Assembly (NCBI GenBank): GCA_003149575.1 | Contig: QCWG01000002.1 | Coordinates: 1-64,000 of the forward strand | Source: Altererythrobacter sp. XM-24bin4 | GTDB lineage: Bacteria; Pseudomonadota; Alphaproteobacteria; Sphingomonadales; Sphingomonadaceae | Direction of reading: 5' to 3' | Length of the DNA: 64,000 nucleotides | Shown: positions 40,901 to 55,900 of the stretch, one piece after another | Layout: each line of letters begins with the position of its first letter | How positions within the stretch are numbered: position 1 is the first letter of the stretch | Made by a program: the position numbers and the translations under genes | The notes under the pieces: generated by a model | What the model saw: only the letters and a program-made list of their open reading frames with translations | The model's database searches: none | What the model was told of the DNA's origin: nothing

Positions 40901-43900
40901 GGTCCGACGTCGATTTTGGGGCCGATGGAAGGCAGACCGTCACTGGTTATTTCGACGCCACAAGCGGCACAATCGTGCTGGACGATATCGTGGCGAACCC
41001 TGGCGCGATCAATCTGTCGGGAACCATCGTCAGCACCGGCGGTGGCGAGTTGCGTGTGGCCAGCGGCTATGCCTCAGTTAACATCAATAATCAGTCGGCC
41101 TATCAGCTTGCATTAGGCGATATCGACGTTTCGGAAAATCGACTGGGCCGTATCACTCTTAACGATACAGGTAGTCTGCGCCGAGATGAATATCTTTTCG
41201 AGAACGGTGAAGTCACGCATAAGGTCTATCAGGGTACGCTCGATATTAGCCCGGTTCTCGGGGTCGAACCCGTCGTAACTGATTTTATGGCGAGCTCTGA
41301 CAACTCACCCTCTAATGAAACCGTCGAAAACCTTTTCGACGGTGATACTGGCACCAAGTACCTTAATTTCGACGGTCCGGGCTCTGGTCTGACCGTGAAA
41401 ATGGCCGAGCCCACTGCGGTTACTGAGCTCAATTTAATTAGCCGCACCAATGACAACATCCCAGCATGGGACCCGGCAAGCTATATTATTTACGGCTCGA
41501 ATGATTCGCTGTCATTCAACGATGAGGGCTGGACGGAAGTGTCGCGCGGCAGCCTCGTTCTGGCAGATGCGCTTGGCTCGCGAACCAAGATTGGTTTTAA
41601 CAACGAAACTGCCTATCTCCATTACAAGCTCGTCTTCGACACCAACAAGCAGGAAACTGGAGGCAACATACACCTGTCGGAGCTGTCCTTCGACGTCGCA
41701 CGCAAGAACTCCGTGAGTTATGTGGAGCAAACCAGTCTTGAAACCACACATGCTGTGACCGAAACGGTCACTTATACCCCTGAGGAAGGTCGCTACTATA
41801 CTTGGGCCGAAGGGCAGGAGTTTAATTCAGTCACCGTCGAGGTCTACAAGTACCGCACGCGCCTCGGGGTGGATTTTTTAGCCCGGGACAGCATGGAGCC
41901 GACGCAGAAAGACGGCCCAAACTATCTCGATGATACACCGCTTTTGGAAGCTGAGTTCGTAGCTACGGCCAGTGAACTAGGACTTTCTAGTGATGCCGAG
42001 CTGCGGATCAGCTATGACCGACAGGAGATTAGCAAAGTAGTTACGACTACCTACAGCGAACGGCGGTTCGGATTGTTTAACGGAGGCCGTGAAGTCACCG
42101 AAAACAAGCGAACCCAGACTGGGGAGAAGGATTTCTACGTCTATAGTCTGCGCGCCGACAAGCCGATTTTACTCGCCAGCGACTACACCGCTGGCCAGCC
42201 AGTTATTAACATCGTGACACCAGCTGGGGTCAAATTGGCCGGCGACGTGTCGGTCGGCATTAGCGATCCGGATGCTGCGTTGCCCGAAGGCCAAAGCTTT
42301 GTCCCGATATCGTTTGATGCCGCCGCCATGCAAATCAGTGACGACGTTATGTTCACTGGCGCAGTTCCAACCATCGTGACCGAGAGCGACGTCACGATTA
42401 CGCTGCGCGACATCGACCCGCGAAGCATTGTCAATATCAAGGCCACCGGCAACGTAACCATCTTGCAACCTGAGAATCCCGCGCGCGATCCACTCGCCGG
42501 AGGGGGGCAACTGGTGATCGGGCAGATCATAGCCGCCGAGCTCAACGAAACCGGCACGCCCGTATCAGCCCATGATGTGACCATCGACAGCTATTATGGT
42601 ATCGAGGATCATTCTCCGCTGACGTCGCGCATCATCGCGGGCAATGTCATGTTGTCGTCCGATGCCGGCCACATTCGCGTCACGCTTGACAGCGCAGCGG
42701 CCGGGCAGGGCGGCGTTCAGGCGCGCGCCGCAGGTGATATCGAGATCACTGAGGCGGTTGGCGACCTGCGTCTTGTCAGCAACGACGCCTCGGTTGCCGC
42801 AGTTCAAACACCGTTCGATGTTGTGCTGAGCGTTACCGACGGGGCTATCGTCGATGCGATCGAAGAGCGATTCACGATTGATCCTGAGAAGGTGCGGGCG
42901 CTACTAGCTTCCGCTGGCTATACTGCAGAAGATCTGGACGCGTTGGGCGTTTCCTCGCTTGACGAATTGCAGGATTACGCCTCCAGCGCAATCAGCCCGG
43001 CGTTGCGGGCTGAGCTGTTACCCCACGAAGACCAGAGCGCGCTTGCCTCCGATAGCGATGCTGAACAACTCAACATCAATGCGCGCAATATTGTGCTGCA
43101 AACCGCCAAAGGAGATATCGGCGCAGCAAGCGACGCGGTCTACATCGCAAATCCGTTTGGCAGCGCCGAGCTTGCCCCGCTTGACATGGCGTTGCTTTCG
43201 GCAGCGACGCCCGATGACATTTTACAGGCGCATTATGCTCGCTATGCCTATCAAGGAACCGAGCCCGCGCTGCTTGATCTGTCCGACCCTATCGCGTTTG
43301 CAAATTCGGGCCTGTGGGAACCGGTCGGTACCGCCACCCCGCCCGAAGACATGCCGATACTGAGTAGCCTCGATGGGCTCACCTCTGTGTCTCCTGGCCA
43401 GTGGGTGGAAGATCGTCGCACGCTGCTTGGCGTCACGCTGCGGCTCACAGATGATCTCGACATAGCCGCCAGCGGCACAGTTGCCGCGACCAGCGCTGGT
43501 GATCTCGTTCTCGATGTTGCCGGCGATCTTGTGGTTGACAGCTCCGATGCCGTTACCCTGTCGGCCATGACTGGGCTCACCGCGGCGAGCGAACTTGACT
43601 TGCGTGTCGCCGGTGACCTGCGCGTGGAGTCCGACCTGCCCACGGCGCTGGCCAGCGGCAATGACATGACGCTGCATCTCTCGGGTGGTATGTTCGGCCC
43701 GATTGCTGACGATAAGTTCAGCATTGCAACCGGCGCGGGCTCGGTTCTGCGTCTGAGCGCGGGCGATGATGTGTTGCTCAAGGCTGTAGGTGGCGACCTC
43801 ACATTGGGCCAGGTTCGGACTACTGGTACGCTCGAGCTGGAGGTTAGCGGTGGCGGTCTTCTCCAAAGCAATGATGCGCGAGACATGGGCCTCCCCAAGA

Positions 43901-46900
43901 TCGTTGCCACCGACGCCGCGATCACTCTGGGCGGTGCTGATGCTCTGACCTTGGGCACTTCGTCTGCTGCTTTCGATGTTGATCTGAGTAGCCTTGCCCT
44001 ATCCCTCGACCCGGCGGCGAATGCCCAGGTTTTCCTGCGCGCGGCAGGGGATTTGCGTGTCGATGCATTTGCCTCATCGCGTGGCGGTGCTTTCCGTTTC
44101 GAGGCGGCAGGTGATCTGCGTTTTGCCACCGATCTTGTGCTCGCTGACCAAAGTCAGACTACGCCGTTTAAGCTTGTATCTAACCGCGGTGACGTGTTGC
44201 TCGAGGGTGACATGGTGCTTGGTTCGACCGAGTTATCGGTTTCGGCCGCGCGCGATATCATCCAGGCTGCGGGTAGCACCATCAGCGTGACTGACGAGGC
44301 GTTGACACTGAGTGCGGGGGGCGATGTACGCCAGGGAGCGGAGGCTGGCATCGCTGCCTCGGGTGCGGGCAATCTTACGCTCAATGCTGGCGGCGATGCG
44401 GTGATAAGCCGGCTTGCGGGTAATAATGTACTGCTGAACCTTACCGGGGGCGACGTCATTGAGGCTGCGCACGATGCCGATGCCGATCTTGTGGCGCTGC
44501 AAAGCTTGGTGATGAGCGTTGCCGGTTCGCTTGGCAATATCGGGCGCTATGGCAAGGCGCTTGATATCAGCGCGCCTGTACTCGACCTTGCCGCCGGCGG
44601 AGATGTCGCATTAGCCAGCCTTGGCGATCTCGACCTCATCGCTGCCTCGCTTTCGGGAGAGGGCGCTCGCGTTAGTCTTACCGCGCGATCGGCAGGTGTC
44701 GATACCGGTGCGTTGCGTGTTTCTAGCGACCTTGACGCCACCGATGCGGCCTTGGTGCACATTGGCGCTGAAGGCGCCATTACATTCGCCGCCGACGTTG
44801 AACTGAGCGCAGGCGATGGACCACTCAGTGTTGTGGCGGGTAACGATATTGGGCTCCACCAAAGGGCACAGATCACGACGCAAACTGGCGCGGTCAGCCT
44901 AGCCTCGGAAGCCGGCGCGATCGCGATGGCCGCGGGTTCGGGGATTACTGTGATAGACGGCACCTTAGGGCTGCGCGCTGCAGGCAGCATCACGCTGGCC
45001 AGAATCACCGCTTTGGGCGCGGAAAACCTCGTTTTGTTCGACAGTGGCATGTCGATCACCAGCCTCTCGGAGGCCGCTCCAGCAATCACCGCTCACGGTG
45101 TGTTGATGCGCGCCACAGGCGATATCGACGTTTCGGTGGATACCCGCTCTTTGGCAGCCGTCGCAGGCGGCAATGTCAAGCTCGACGCGGCAGGCGATCT
45201 TGACATCACTGCGTTTGCGCCTGTGGCGCTGCCCACTGTGAGCGCGCTGGGGGTAATCACCCCCGATTATTTTAACGAGCTTTCAGGAGTTTCGTCCGGG
45301 ACTTCGGGTCTTGTCTTGCTGAAGGTTGAGGGGGATCTGATACTGGAGGAAAGCGCTGCCCGTATGACGGGCTCAGGGATTGTCGCCGGCACAGACGGCC
45401 TAGAGATTTTGGTTGACGGCGATCTTGTTCTTAACGCGGCGCTTCACACGGCCGGGGACGTGAAGGTGCGTGTGGGCGGTGAAATTGTCACGCCCGTCGA
45501 TACCGCGCTTGGCACAGTTGCCACGCGCGCCGACGCTGTAGTCACCAGTTCTGCGGCTTATGACTGGGCAGGTATGGCGCGCGCTCCGATGATCTCGGCC
45601 GGAAGCGTTGATCTTTTGGCCACGGGCGGGGCCGGTGCGCTACGGATTGCCACCGACAGCCTAACACTTGAGCTTGGCGCGGGCGACGCGCTTGTCGGTC
45701 TGATCTCGCTGGCGCAGAACGGCGCGGGCGCGGTTACGCTGGCCAATGTTTCGGCTGCAGGCGACGTAGCGATCGAGACGCAGGGCGACCTTGACGTGTC
45801 TCGCCTGCGTGCGGGCGAGGGTCGGGCGATCAGCCTTCTGTCTGACACCGGTGATATCGCGCTTCTTGCCAGCAATGCTTTGGCCGCGCTGAGCGGCAAT
45901 TTGGGCAAGGTTGCGGTGCGCGCTTTCGGGCTAATCACAGCACAGGGACTTTTCACAGGAACGACACGCAGTAGTTACCATTCCGGGCGCAAGCTGCATG
46001 TGGGCAATAACGATGACTTTGCAACAACAGAAGGTCTGATCTCGACCGATATCCATTCAGGTCCGCGCACCGACGAACTCGTACTCTCGACCGCAGGCCC
46101 GCTTCAGGTAGGCGCTGGTGCCGACCTTGATACGTACGCCGCTACCGTCACTCTCCACAATGATACCTGGTCAGAATTTGAGTTTGACGTGACGCCTATT
46201 AGTGTGAGGGCATCTTCCAGTGACTCGCCTTCCGGTGAAGGTGCCGACAAAGCTGTCGATGGCTCTCGGCTTACCAAGTATCTGAACTTTGACAAGGACG
46301 GCAGCGGCCTGATTCTTGAGTACCAGACGGCGCAGGCCTTCAACAACATCACTTTCACCTCGGCTGATGACTCCCCCGAACGTGACCCGAAGAGCTATAA
46401 GATTTACGGGTCGAATAGCGATCTCAATTGGTCCTCTTCGGGCTGGCAACCTGTCGGTACAGGTTATACCAACCTGCCCGATGTGCGCTATACGACTGGT
46501 AACGTCTCCACCTTCGATAACGACACCGCCTATCGCTTCTACAAGGTCGAATTCACGAGCCTGCGCGACACCGACAAAGCCGAAGCAGTTCAAGTGGCCG
46601 AGGTATCGTTGGATCGGCGGGCTGTGGATTACGTTCTCGACGGCGATGTTTTTGTTGATGAAGCGTGGGTTGCTGCGCGTTCTGTGGATGGGGAGCTTTC
46701 GGTGTCTGCGACGGGCAGCATCCACGTTGCGCTGGATTCGACGACGTCGCTGTCATCACTTGTACTAGATGCAGGTGGCGATGTTTTGGGCCAGATTAGT
46801 GGCTCTCTGGGGCACTTGGATGTTTCGGGTGGCGGGGATGTTGCGCTGCATTATCGGGGGAGTGAAGCTCTTGCACTTGATGGGCTGAGCGCCGGGGGAC

Positions 46901-49900
46901 TTGGTTTACTAGACGTTGTCTCTGATCTGTCGATTTCGGGTGTGTTGAGTGCGGACCACGTTCATCTTCGGTCATCTGGCGACGTTTCCTTCGCAGCTGG
47001 TGGTTTTGTGTCGGGTGACAGCGTTACGCTGTCGGTCGGCGGAAGCTTCGGGTCTGCAGAAGCGGTTGGCGCGCTTGATCTTTCGGATGGCGGTGTGCTG
47101 TCGGGTGTAATTGGTGGGTCTGCCTACATTTCCGAAGCGTCGGGCGCGCTGTCGCTTTCTGGGCTTCGTGCAGACAACCTGACGCTTGACGTTGTTTCGG
47201 GAGACCTCTTGGGTTCTGCCGGGCTAGGGGGATTAGACCTTATAGTTTCCGGTGGCGTAGACGTTTCGGCGAATGGCGCAGTTGGGACGTCAAACGACGC
47301 ACTTCGTCTGTCGGGGGGCAGTGTTTCGCTCGTATCTGGCGGATCGGCCTTTGCGAGGGTTGCCGGTGATGTTTCAGGCCTTTCGGCGCATTCGAGCTCG
47401 GCGTTGGAGCTGTCGATTTTGGGGTCGGTTTCGGGTGTCGGCGTATTGTCCACCGTGGACGACTTGACGATTGTCACATCGGGAGCGGTTAAGTTCGATG
47501 CCAATTCTGTATTGTCGAGCCGCGCTGGCTCGGTGACTGTCACGAGCCTTGCCGGGGACGTCGAGCAGGGTGTTGGGGCGTCGATTTCGGCAGCAGGATC
47601 CGTTCTTCTGCGTGCGGGCGGCTCGCTTGCTGTGTCGTCGATTTCGGCTGGTGCATCGGGCGAGGCTATGCTTGAGGCGTTAGGCGGATCGGTGACACAG
47701 GTTTCGGGCGGCACCGGGGTTTCTGGCGAGTCGGCACTGCTTCGAGCAAGCGAAGCGATCGGGGCGGATGTTGCCGCTGGAGGTGTCGGTGGAGCCGATG
47801 TGGGCGATGCGGCGCTTTTGCTATCGGTTGACCGGGTCGCGGCCTCGGCTGGGGGGCGGATTGTTCTCCAAGGTGCGGGGTCGTTGGCGATCGACACGGT
47901 TAATCTAGGTGCCAATCTTTCTGGCGACGGGCTGGTCTCGACTGATGGCGGGGCGATCACGCTGAACTTGAATAGCAGCAACGCGGTTCTGACGGTCGAC
48001 GGCGCGGGTGTTGTTACGCAAGGCGCTGGCGCGGTGATGCTGGCCTCGAACGGGCTGGACGGGGTGGTTCGCCTGCACTCGGGTGTCGAGAGCGGGTTGG
48101 GGCCAGTGCGGATTGCCGCACATGACGTGGTTGAACTGGTGTCAGTCGGCGCAACGGACCTCGGCGAGGTGCTTCGCACAGCGGGCGATGTCGTCATTGA
48201 GGCAGCCTCAGGGCTTGCGATCGTCGACTCTGCGGGAGCTATGGCCGGCGGCGTAATCGGGCGGTCGTTGGGTAGCGGGGCGCTTCGTATCATCGGTGAC
48301 CAGAGTCTGGGGCAGGACCAAGTGCTGCGCCTGCGTCTTCCCAATGCGTCTGCGTCCGAGCTTTTCGAAGTTAGCGGCACGCTGACGCTCGCGGCGGGCA
48401 GTAGGCTCGACCTTGATGTTGCATCCAACCTCGCGCTGGGTGATGCGACTGTGGACCTTGTATCGGCGGGCGCGCTTTCAGGGCGGTTCACCATCGCAGG
48501 TGGGCTCTTTGGTCATGGAGACGGCAGCACGGTACTTGAGCTAGCCGACAATGCGACCACGCTGTCGGTGCGCGATGTCACGCGTCCGGCGGCCGACAGC
48601 CTAGCGCTTAGCGCCCATGGCAAGGGCGATGCCGACGCGCTGGGGATGTTGTTCAATCCTGATTATTTTGGGTCTGGCCAGAGCTACGCGGTAGGGATGA
48701 CTGTTTCGGCTGGCGCGTTTTTCACCGCCGACGGGACCTTCGTATTGTCTCAGGATGAGGCTAGCTTGGAGTTGATCGACAGCGCTGACGGCTCCTCGAA
48801 GGATGTCGCTCAAACCTATCGCTGGTTGATCGGCGGGCAGGGCCTGACCGGCTTTGTCGGGCTTGGCGGTGCTTATCGGGTTGATACAGACCATGACGGT
48901 GCGCTCGATGACGAGGCTGTGACGAACCCAGATGCGGCGGGGATCGAACTGACCGGCATCGAGGCTGGCATTGCGCTTTACCTCGACGGCGCGAGCGATC
49001 GCAGCTGGGTTGTAGCAGAAGCCGGGGCGGCCCATGCGCAAGAGGTCGGGCTTGATATGATCGACCTGTCGATAGCTAACCTTTCGGTTGCGCTCAACCT
49101 TGGTAGCGATGGCACCACGGTGGGCAATTTCTCGGGGGCCGAGGCTGTTGAGGTCCCGATCAATGCTTCTGAGGATGCGGTCATCCTTGATCTCGATGGC
49201 AATTACGGCCAGTTGCTGCGCGCCGATGCCGACGTGGCGCTCGAGGTTGATAGCTTCTTTTCAACGAGTGGTTCGGTCGGCTTCGAGAAGTCGACCCGCG
49301 ACATCGAACTGGCAAACGGCACCAAACTGCGTGCCGACATGCTGAGCATCGGTGGCGATGGGCTTTACGGCTTTGTCGGTGTCGGTGGTCCCTACTGGCA
49401 AGATAGTGACGGCGACGGGTTCATCACTGCGGACGAAGCTCCGAAAACCAACCCCTCGTCGGTCGGGTTAGCGCTCGAAGACATGTCTTTCGGTCTTTCA
49501 GTGTTCGAGGCGGTGCCGGGCCGCAGCGCGCTAGACGGGGTTCAATGGACAGCGCTGAGCGCCAGTGCCGGCAGTGTAGCCGCAGTTGGAATTAACGACC
49601 TGACACTCGCTGCTGAAGATCTTTCGGTAGAGCTCAATCTTGTTTCGGGGCTACAGTCGGAACTGTCGGCCGACGCTCACGTGATCGATTTTACCGCCTC
49701 GGGCACCGATGCTCTGGCCATTCCCACTGGTCCGGACAGCACCCGGGCGATTACATTTGACGGCGCGCGTGGGCAACTTGTTCGCGCCAGCGGCAGTGTC
49801 GATCTTCGCATGGGTGATTTCCTCGAACTTTCGGGCTCGGTCGGCTTTGAACGCAGTCTTCAAGATGTGAGCCTCGACACTGGCGAAAACGTCACCGTTG

Positions 49901-52900
49901 AGATGCTCAGCCTAGGGGGCACCAGCCTAGGCGGTTTCGTCGGGATCGGTCCTTATGGCATCGATCTCGATGGCAATGGGATCATCTCAGCGGATGAGAT
50001 AAACCCTGACGCGCGTGGCGTCGCGGTTGCTGATACCGCCTTCGCGGTCGGCCTGTTCACCGAAGACGGCACCGATGCACGGCGTTGGAGTGCGGCCCAT
50101 GCCGAGGTCGGCGCGATCGATGCGCTGGTCGGCCTGCCTGCCGATATTACCCTTGCGATCACCGATCTCGGGGTCGATCTCAATCTTGCCGCAACTGATG
50201 GCTCGGTGATCGACTTTTCTGGGCAGAATTCGCTTGCCATTCTTGCGGGCACACGCAAGAAATTGATTCTGGACCATGATGGGCAGCGCGGTCAACTGGT
50301 GCGTGCTACCGCCGCTGCTCAGATCGGAGTGGCGGGCTATTTCCACGCCGGCGGAAGCCTTGCGATTGAACGTTCGTCGGCGGAGGTCAGCCTTGTAGAC
50401 GGCTCTACTGCCATGACCGATGTGCTTACGATTGGTGGCAGCAACCTCAACGCCTTCGTGGGCATCAACGGCCCCTACAGGGAGGACAACGCTGTCGCCG
50501 GCGCGATCAACCCTGAAGCTGTTGGGCTGTCGGCGGTGGGCGTCGAATTCGGACTAGCGCTTTTTGCTGAACAGGAGGGTTCGCGTGACTGGCTTTCGCT
50601 GCGCGCGAATGCTGGCGAGGTGGCGCTCGTGGGGGTGAGTGATGTCACCGCGACAGCGAGCGACATTGGCATCGCTATCAACACTGTGAGCGGCATCGCT
50701 GCTGGGGTCGCCGCTGATACCCAAGTGATCGACTTCAGCGTTATGTCGATGGGTGAAGCTACAGGATACGCGGTCGCTACCGGGCTCGGTCGCACGATCA
50801 CTCTGGACATGGACGGCGCCTTCCTGCGCGCCTGGGGCACGTTCAGTCTGAGTGTCGCCGGGTTTGCTGAAGCGCATGGCACGATGGTGTTCGAGAAAGG
50901 CTCCGATCTAGTAACTCTTGCCGACGGGCGCGAAGTCGCGGTCGACAAGCTAACGATCGGCGGTAGCGGCCTTTATGGCTTCGCCGGTGTTGGTGGTCCC
51001 TATTTCGTGGATGCCAACAATAACGGTCTCGACCTCTCCGATCCGGCGGACCGTAACGCTGAGGCGGTGGGCTTTGCACTGCAAGACGCCGATGTCGCGC
51101 TCGCGTTACTTAGTGCGCAGGACGGAGCTGATGCCGATATCGCCGGTGCCACCTGGCTAGGCCTTTCGGCCACCGCGGGGCAGATAGGCTTCGTCGGTTT
51201 TGACGATCTGTCACTCAGCGCCAGCAACTTAAAGGTTGAGATCAACCAGGTTTTCGGGCTGGCTGGCGCCGCTAGCGCCAATGCAGACGCGTTGGTCGCA
51301 GATTTTGCTGCGCAACCAGTCGCTGTCGCGACCGCCGGGGATAGCGTGCAAGCTATCACCCTGAATGGCGCCGAGGGCGCGGTCATCCGCGCCGCCGCCG
51401 ATCTGGAAATCGCGCTCGGCGGCTTCGCCTATCTCGGTGGCAGCTTTGCGATTGAGAAGTCGCGCCGCACCCTAGCGTTGAGCAACGGCATTCGAACCGA
51501 TCATGACGTGCTCACCATCGGCGGGCAGGACGTGCAGGCTTTTGCCGGCATCAATGGCGGCCCGCTCATCGACAGTAACGGCAATGGTATAATCGACAGC
51601 GCTGACAGACCCGGCGCCGAGGCCATCGGCATGTCGCTCGCGGGTGTCGAGTTTGGGCTGGTTCTTGCAAGTGATGTTAGCTCCGGCGCGCGCCGCGTAG
51701 CGCTGCAGGCCTCTGCCGATGCCGCCGGCTTTATCGGGATCGACAGCGCGGATATGACGCTCGCCAACGCTGCGCTCGAGATCAACCTTACGCAAGGCAG
51801 CGACACTGTACTGGATTTCGCAGGTCAGGAGCTCGACGTACTCACTGGACCAGGCAGTACCCTCGCCATGACCCTCTCAGGCGATCGGGGCCAGTTGATC
51901 GGCGCTGCAGCCGAAATCGATCTTGCGCTAGGTGAGCAGATCAGGCTGTCGGGTGCCGTCGCCATTGAGAAGAGTGCCGCCACTGTCACCCTCGCCGATG
52001 GCGCCGCCGTGCAAACCGACATGCTTTCTTTCGGAGGCCGCGGGCTTTCGGGCTTTGTGGGCCTCGGCAGCGACGAAGACTCGCTTGGCTTTGCTGCCAG
52101 CGACGTTGCCTTCGCACTCGGTCTTTACAGCGCCCGAACTGGGACCACTGACAAGGACGGTAACACCCTCGATGGAGCCCAGTGGCAGGCCCTCTCGGCC
52201 TCGGTCGGAAGCGCCGAGGTGGTTGGGCTGAGCGATGTTGCCCTCGCCGTTAGCGCGATGGAGGTCAGCCTGAACCGCGTTGGAGGCCTCGCTGACGGCC
52301 TTGATGCCGATAACCGCGTGATCGATTTCAAGACCGCGCCGCAAGATCTGCAGATCTCGGCCGACGCTCGGCGCACGATCGACTTTGATGGTGATTTTGG
52401 CGAGATGCTCGCTGTCGACGGTACCGTCACCCTCGCTGTGGGCGACATGCTCGATCTCTCTGGGCAGATGCGCTTTGCCTTCTCCAAGCAAGAGGTCACC
52501 CTCTCCGACGAGACTACTGCCAGCACCCGTTTAATACAGGTCGGTGGCGACGATATCACCGCAACCCTGCGAAGCAGCGGCCGCACCGATGCCCTCGGCG
52601 TAAGCCTCTCTGGGCTCGGTTTTGATCTGGTCATCGCCCGCGAAACCGACGTGGCCACCTCTGCCAACGCCCGCACCTGGCTCACCGTAGACGGGCTTGC
52701 CACCAGTGCCGCCCTGATCGGGGCCGATAGCCTCGGCGTCAGCGCAACCGGCTCCAACGTCGCAGCCCGCTTCAACCTTGCCCTTTCTGCCGCCACTCCA
52801 GTGATCGACTGGTCCGCCACCAAAGGCCTGGCTATGGGCAATATCGGCTTCGATATGGACAGCGAACGCATGGTTATCTCGGGCACCATGGACCTCGCCT

Positions 52901-55900
52901 ATGACAACGAGGTTAACGCCTCTGGAACTGTCCTGCTCGAACTGCGAAACGAGACTGTCAGCGTGGACGGCCGTGCAGTCCAGGCTCGGGGTTTCGCCAT
53001 CGGCGCCGAGAACGTTTCGGCCACACTGCGCGGCATCGAAATCGCCGACCTCGACCTCGGTATGGTGCTTGTCCAGGCTGACAGCCCCGCTACTGCCGAT
53101 ACCCGCAGCTGGCTTGCGCTTAAGGCCGAGGCCGCCTCCGTCAGCCTAGATGCAGGTGCTCTTGGTCTACCAGACGACCTGTTCTCGGTCTCTGCCGAGT
53201 CGATTAGCCTCGAGGCAAACCTCGCCTTTGGTAGTCTGTATGGTGCCAAGAACACCGCCGTGCTTGATCTCGCCGGTACCGATGCCCAAGCTCAGCCCCG
53301 CGCCCTCATCGTGCCCGTCAGCCTTGCAAACGGCGCTAACCTCGTGACTCTCGACTTTGCTGGAGATCTCGGCGCACAACTGGCTCTGCGTTTTAATGGC
53401 AGCCTTTCCACCGGAAGTTTGCTCAGCCTGCAAGGTAGCTTTGCTTTGCAACGCGTAGGCAACCGGGATGTTTACCTCTCCGGTTCAAACACCCCCGTCA
53501 CCATGGCCGCGAGTACCCTCGTCGCAACCGGCGCAACCGTCCGCGTCGGCCTCAACGCAACCACTCCGGAAAGCTTTACCGGGCTTGCCCTAGAGGGAGC
53601 TAGCCTCGGTCTCGTCATGCTCGAGGAAGCCTCAGGAAGCACCTTCCTGGGTTTTGGTGCCGAAGCCGCACGCGTCGGCCTCGACGGCATCGACCTCGTC
53701 ACCCTCGACGCTGCCGCGCTCCGTCTGTCGGCTAGCTTTGCCGCCACGGGCGGCACTTATCAGGGCCAAACTGTGAATTTCACCCGCGGCGATATTGACG
53801 GCAATGGTATCGTCGACGGACAGACCGAGCTGCGCGCCAGCACCACAGATTCCCCTATCGTGCTTACCATGGATGATGCGGGGATCACGGCCTCAGGCGC
53901 AGTCACTCTTGCTATTGCAAACCCAGACGGGGCCTCCGACACCCCGAGCCTGATCAGCGCTGAAGCTGATCTCGCCCTCGCAATCGCGGCTGACGGGCTC
54001 ACGTTCGCGGCATCCAACGTCACAGCCGGGCTCAATTTCAGCGGCGGTGAGACTCCCGATGCTGCCTTCGTCGATGGTGCGCTCACCCTCGTCGTCGATC
54101 CTGCTACTACACTGCTTGCCGCCACTGGCCGGGCCGATATCGCCGTGCCGGGTTTGCCTGGCGCTGCGCTCTTCGGAAGCGTCAACCTTGCGGCCAATCT
54201 TGGTAATCTAGGGGTCAACGACCGAACCATAAACCTTGGCGATACTTCGCAGATTCTCAGTCTTGAAGCAGGCGAAGTCATCCCCGATATCGGTGAACTC
54301 GACATCACGCTTACCGATCGCGCCGGAGCCCTGCTTGGCGGGCTTGCCGCCCAGATCAGCGCCCTGCGCGCCCAGATCGACAGCGCCGATCCTCTCCCCG
54401 TGGTCAACCAGCGCCTTGACGATTTCATCGCGCTCACCCCTGTACTCGCGCTCGGCGATTACGTTCGCGCCTATCTGGGCAGCCATAGTGGAACTGTCCC
54501 CAGCGCGGTCGTCGACGACCTGCCGTTGCCCATCTACGGGGCCACCGGCGTGCCCACGTTCCGTGGCCTGCTCAACTACCTTAATACCAACTGGGCCCCG
54601 CAAGCCGGCATCGGAGCAGAGAATGCCGATCCGCTGCGCTTTGCCATCAATGACCAAGGCCTCTCCTTCGGCCTCACTGCCGCGCTCTCGGGCATGCTCA
54701 CCGATCAGCCTATTGATCTCGAAGGGCTGCTCGCCGATGCTGGAAGTAACCTGGGCCTCACCCTCGACGGCGATATGACGATTGATGGCAGTATCGATGC
54801 CGGTATCGATTTCGACGTCGCGCTTGATTGGAGCCGCGGTCTCGATGTTCGCGCCGATTTTGACCTGCGAGATCTCAGCTTCGCCGCCAACCTCGCCACC
54901 GAGGATCTTGTCCTCGACGCCGCTCTTGGCCCCATCAGGGTTAGCCTTGGTGAGGCCAGCGGCGACAAGGGTCGCGCCGCCCTAGGTCTTGCTGGCGCCT
55001 TCTCGTGGCAGGACGGAGCTCTGTCCGTAACGACCGATCTTGACGGCGACCAAGTTGACGACAACGTCATTTCTCTTGATCTTCCCGTGTTCGCTTCCGT
55101 TGCTGGTTTCGATCTTGGTGGCACCGATGCCGATCAGGCTCGTCTAATTCTCGATGCCCGCCCAATCGATGGCGTATTCACCCTTGACGCGCAGAACTTC
55201 GACAACCTGGTCAACTTCTCCGATTTTGGCATCGAAGACCTCATCGCTGCGTTGCCAGCTCTACTGGACACACTTGACAGCATTGATCTTGGTTCCCTGA
55301 TAGGCGATGTGCCGCTGCTCGGCGACAACGCCGAGACGCTGCTTAATCTCGCCGCGAGCTTCCGCACGAATGTGATCGACAAGATTGACCTCTACCGCGA
55401 CCGTATCTCTTGGACACCGGCCAATGGTGAGACGGCCACAGCCATCGGTACAGCCAGCGTCGTCCCGGCAAGCAGCAACATTACAGCCGCAGCTGGCACC
55501 TTCGCTGCATCTATGGCCGATCAGTGGATCACTCTCTTCGATGTCGACGGAACCGCACTCACCGAACTCCAGATTGCCTCGGTCAGCTCCGATGGCAGCA
55601 CCCTCAGCTTAGCCACAACCCCTGAAATTGGCCTCGCTGCTCCCAGCAGCCTAAACTATCAGGTCCACCTCATCCGCGAGCAGATTCAAACAATCGACGA
55701 GTTCGTCGCCGCGCTCAACGCTTCGGGGCTCTTTGGCAACGACATGGTCAGTTACGATGCCGCAACCGGCACGTTTACCTTGCCGATCACTTTTACTGAT
55801 ACCGTCGAAGACATCGTGCCGCTCGATCTCTCCCTGATCGACAGCAACGACTTTTCGGTCACCACCGCTGCGGTGGCCACCGCAGCTGCCAGCTACGATG

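Larger units (their letters stand above)
43429..48400 (+). repeat. Filamentous-haemagglutinin-like beta repeats
   Basis: About 1,650 residues of short AGD-L/V-x-L and GG-D/S-V runs (for example AGDLVVDSSDAVTLSAMTG, SAGGDVRQGAEAGIAASGAG) fit a right-handed beta-helix. Units are about 20 residues and irregular. The part at 46.65-48.3 kb is especially rich in Ser, Gly and Val. Confidence 0.65.

Noticed and set aside
47124..48494. 456-codon frame on the minus strand
   Set aside because: It is another antisense shadow of the giant gene, with Ser/Pro/Thr-rich low-complexity sequence only.
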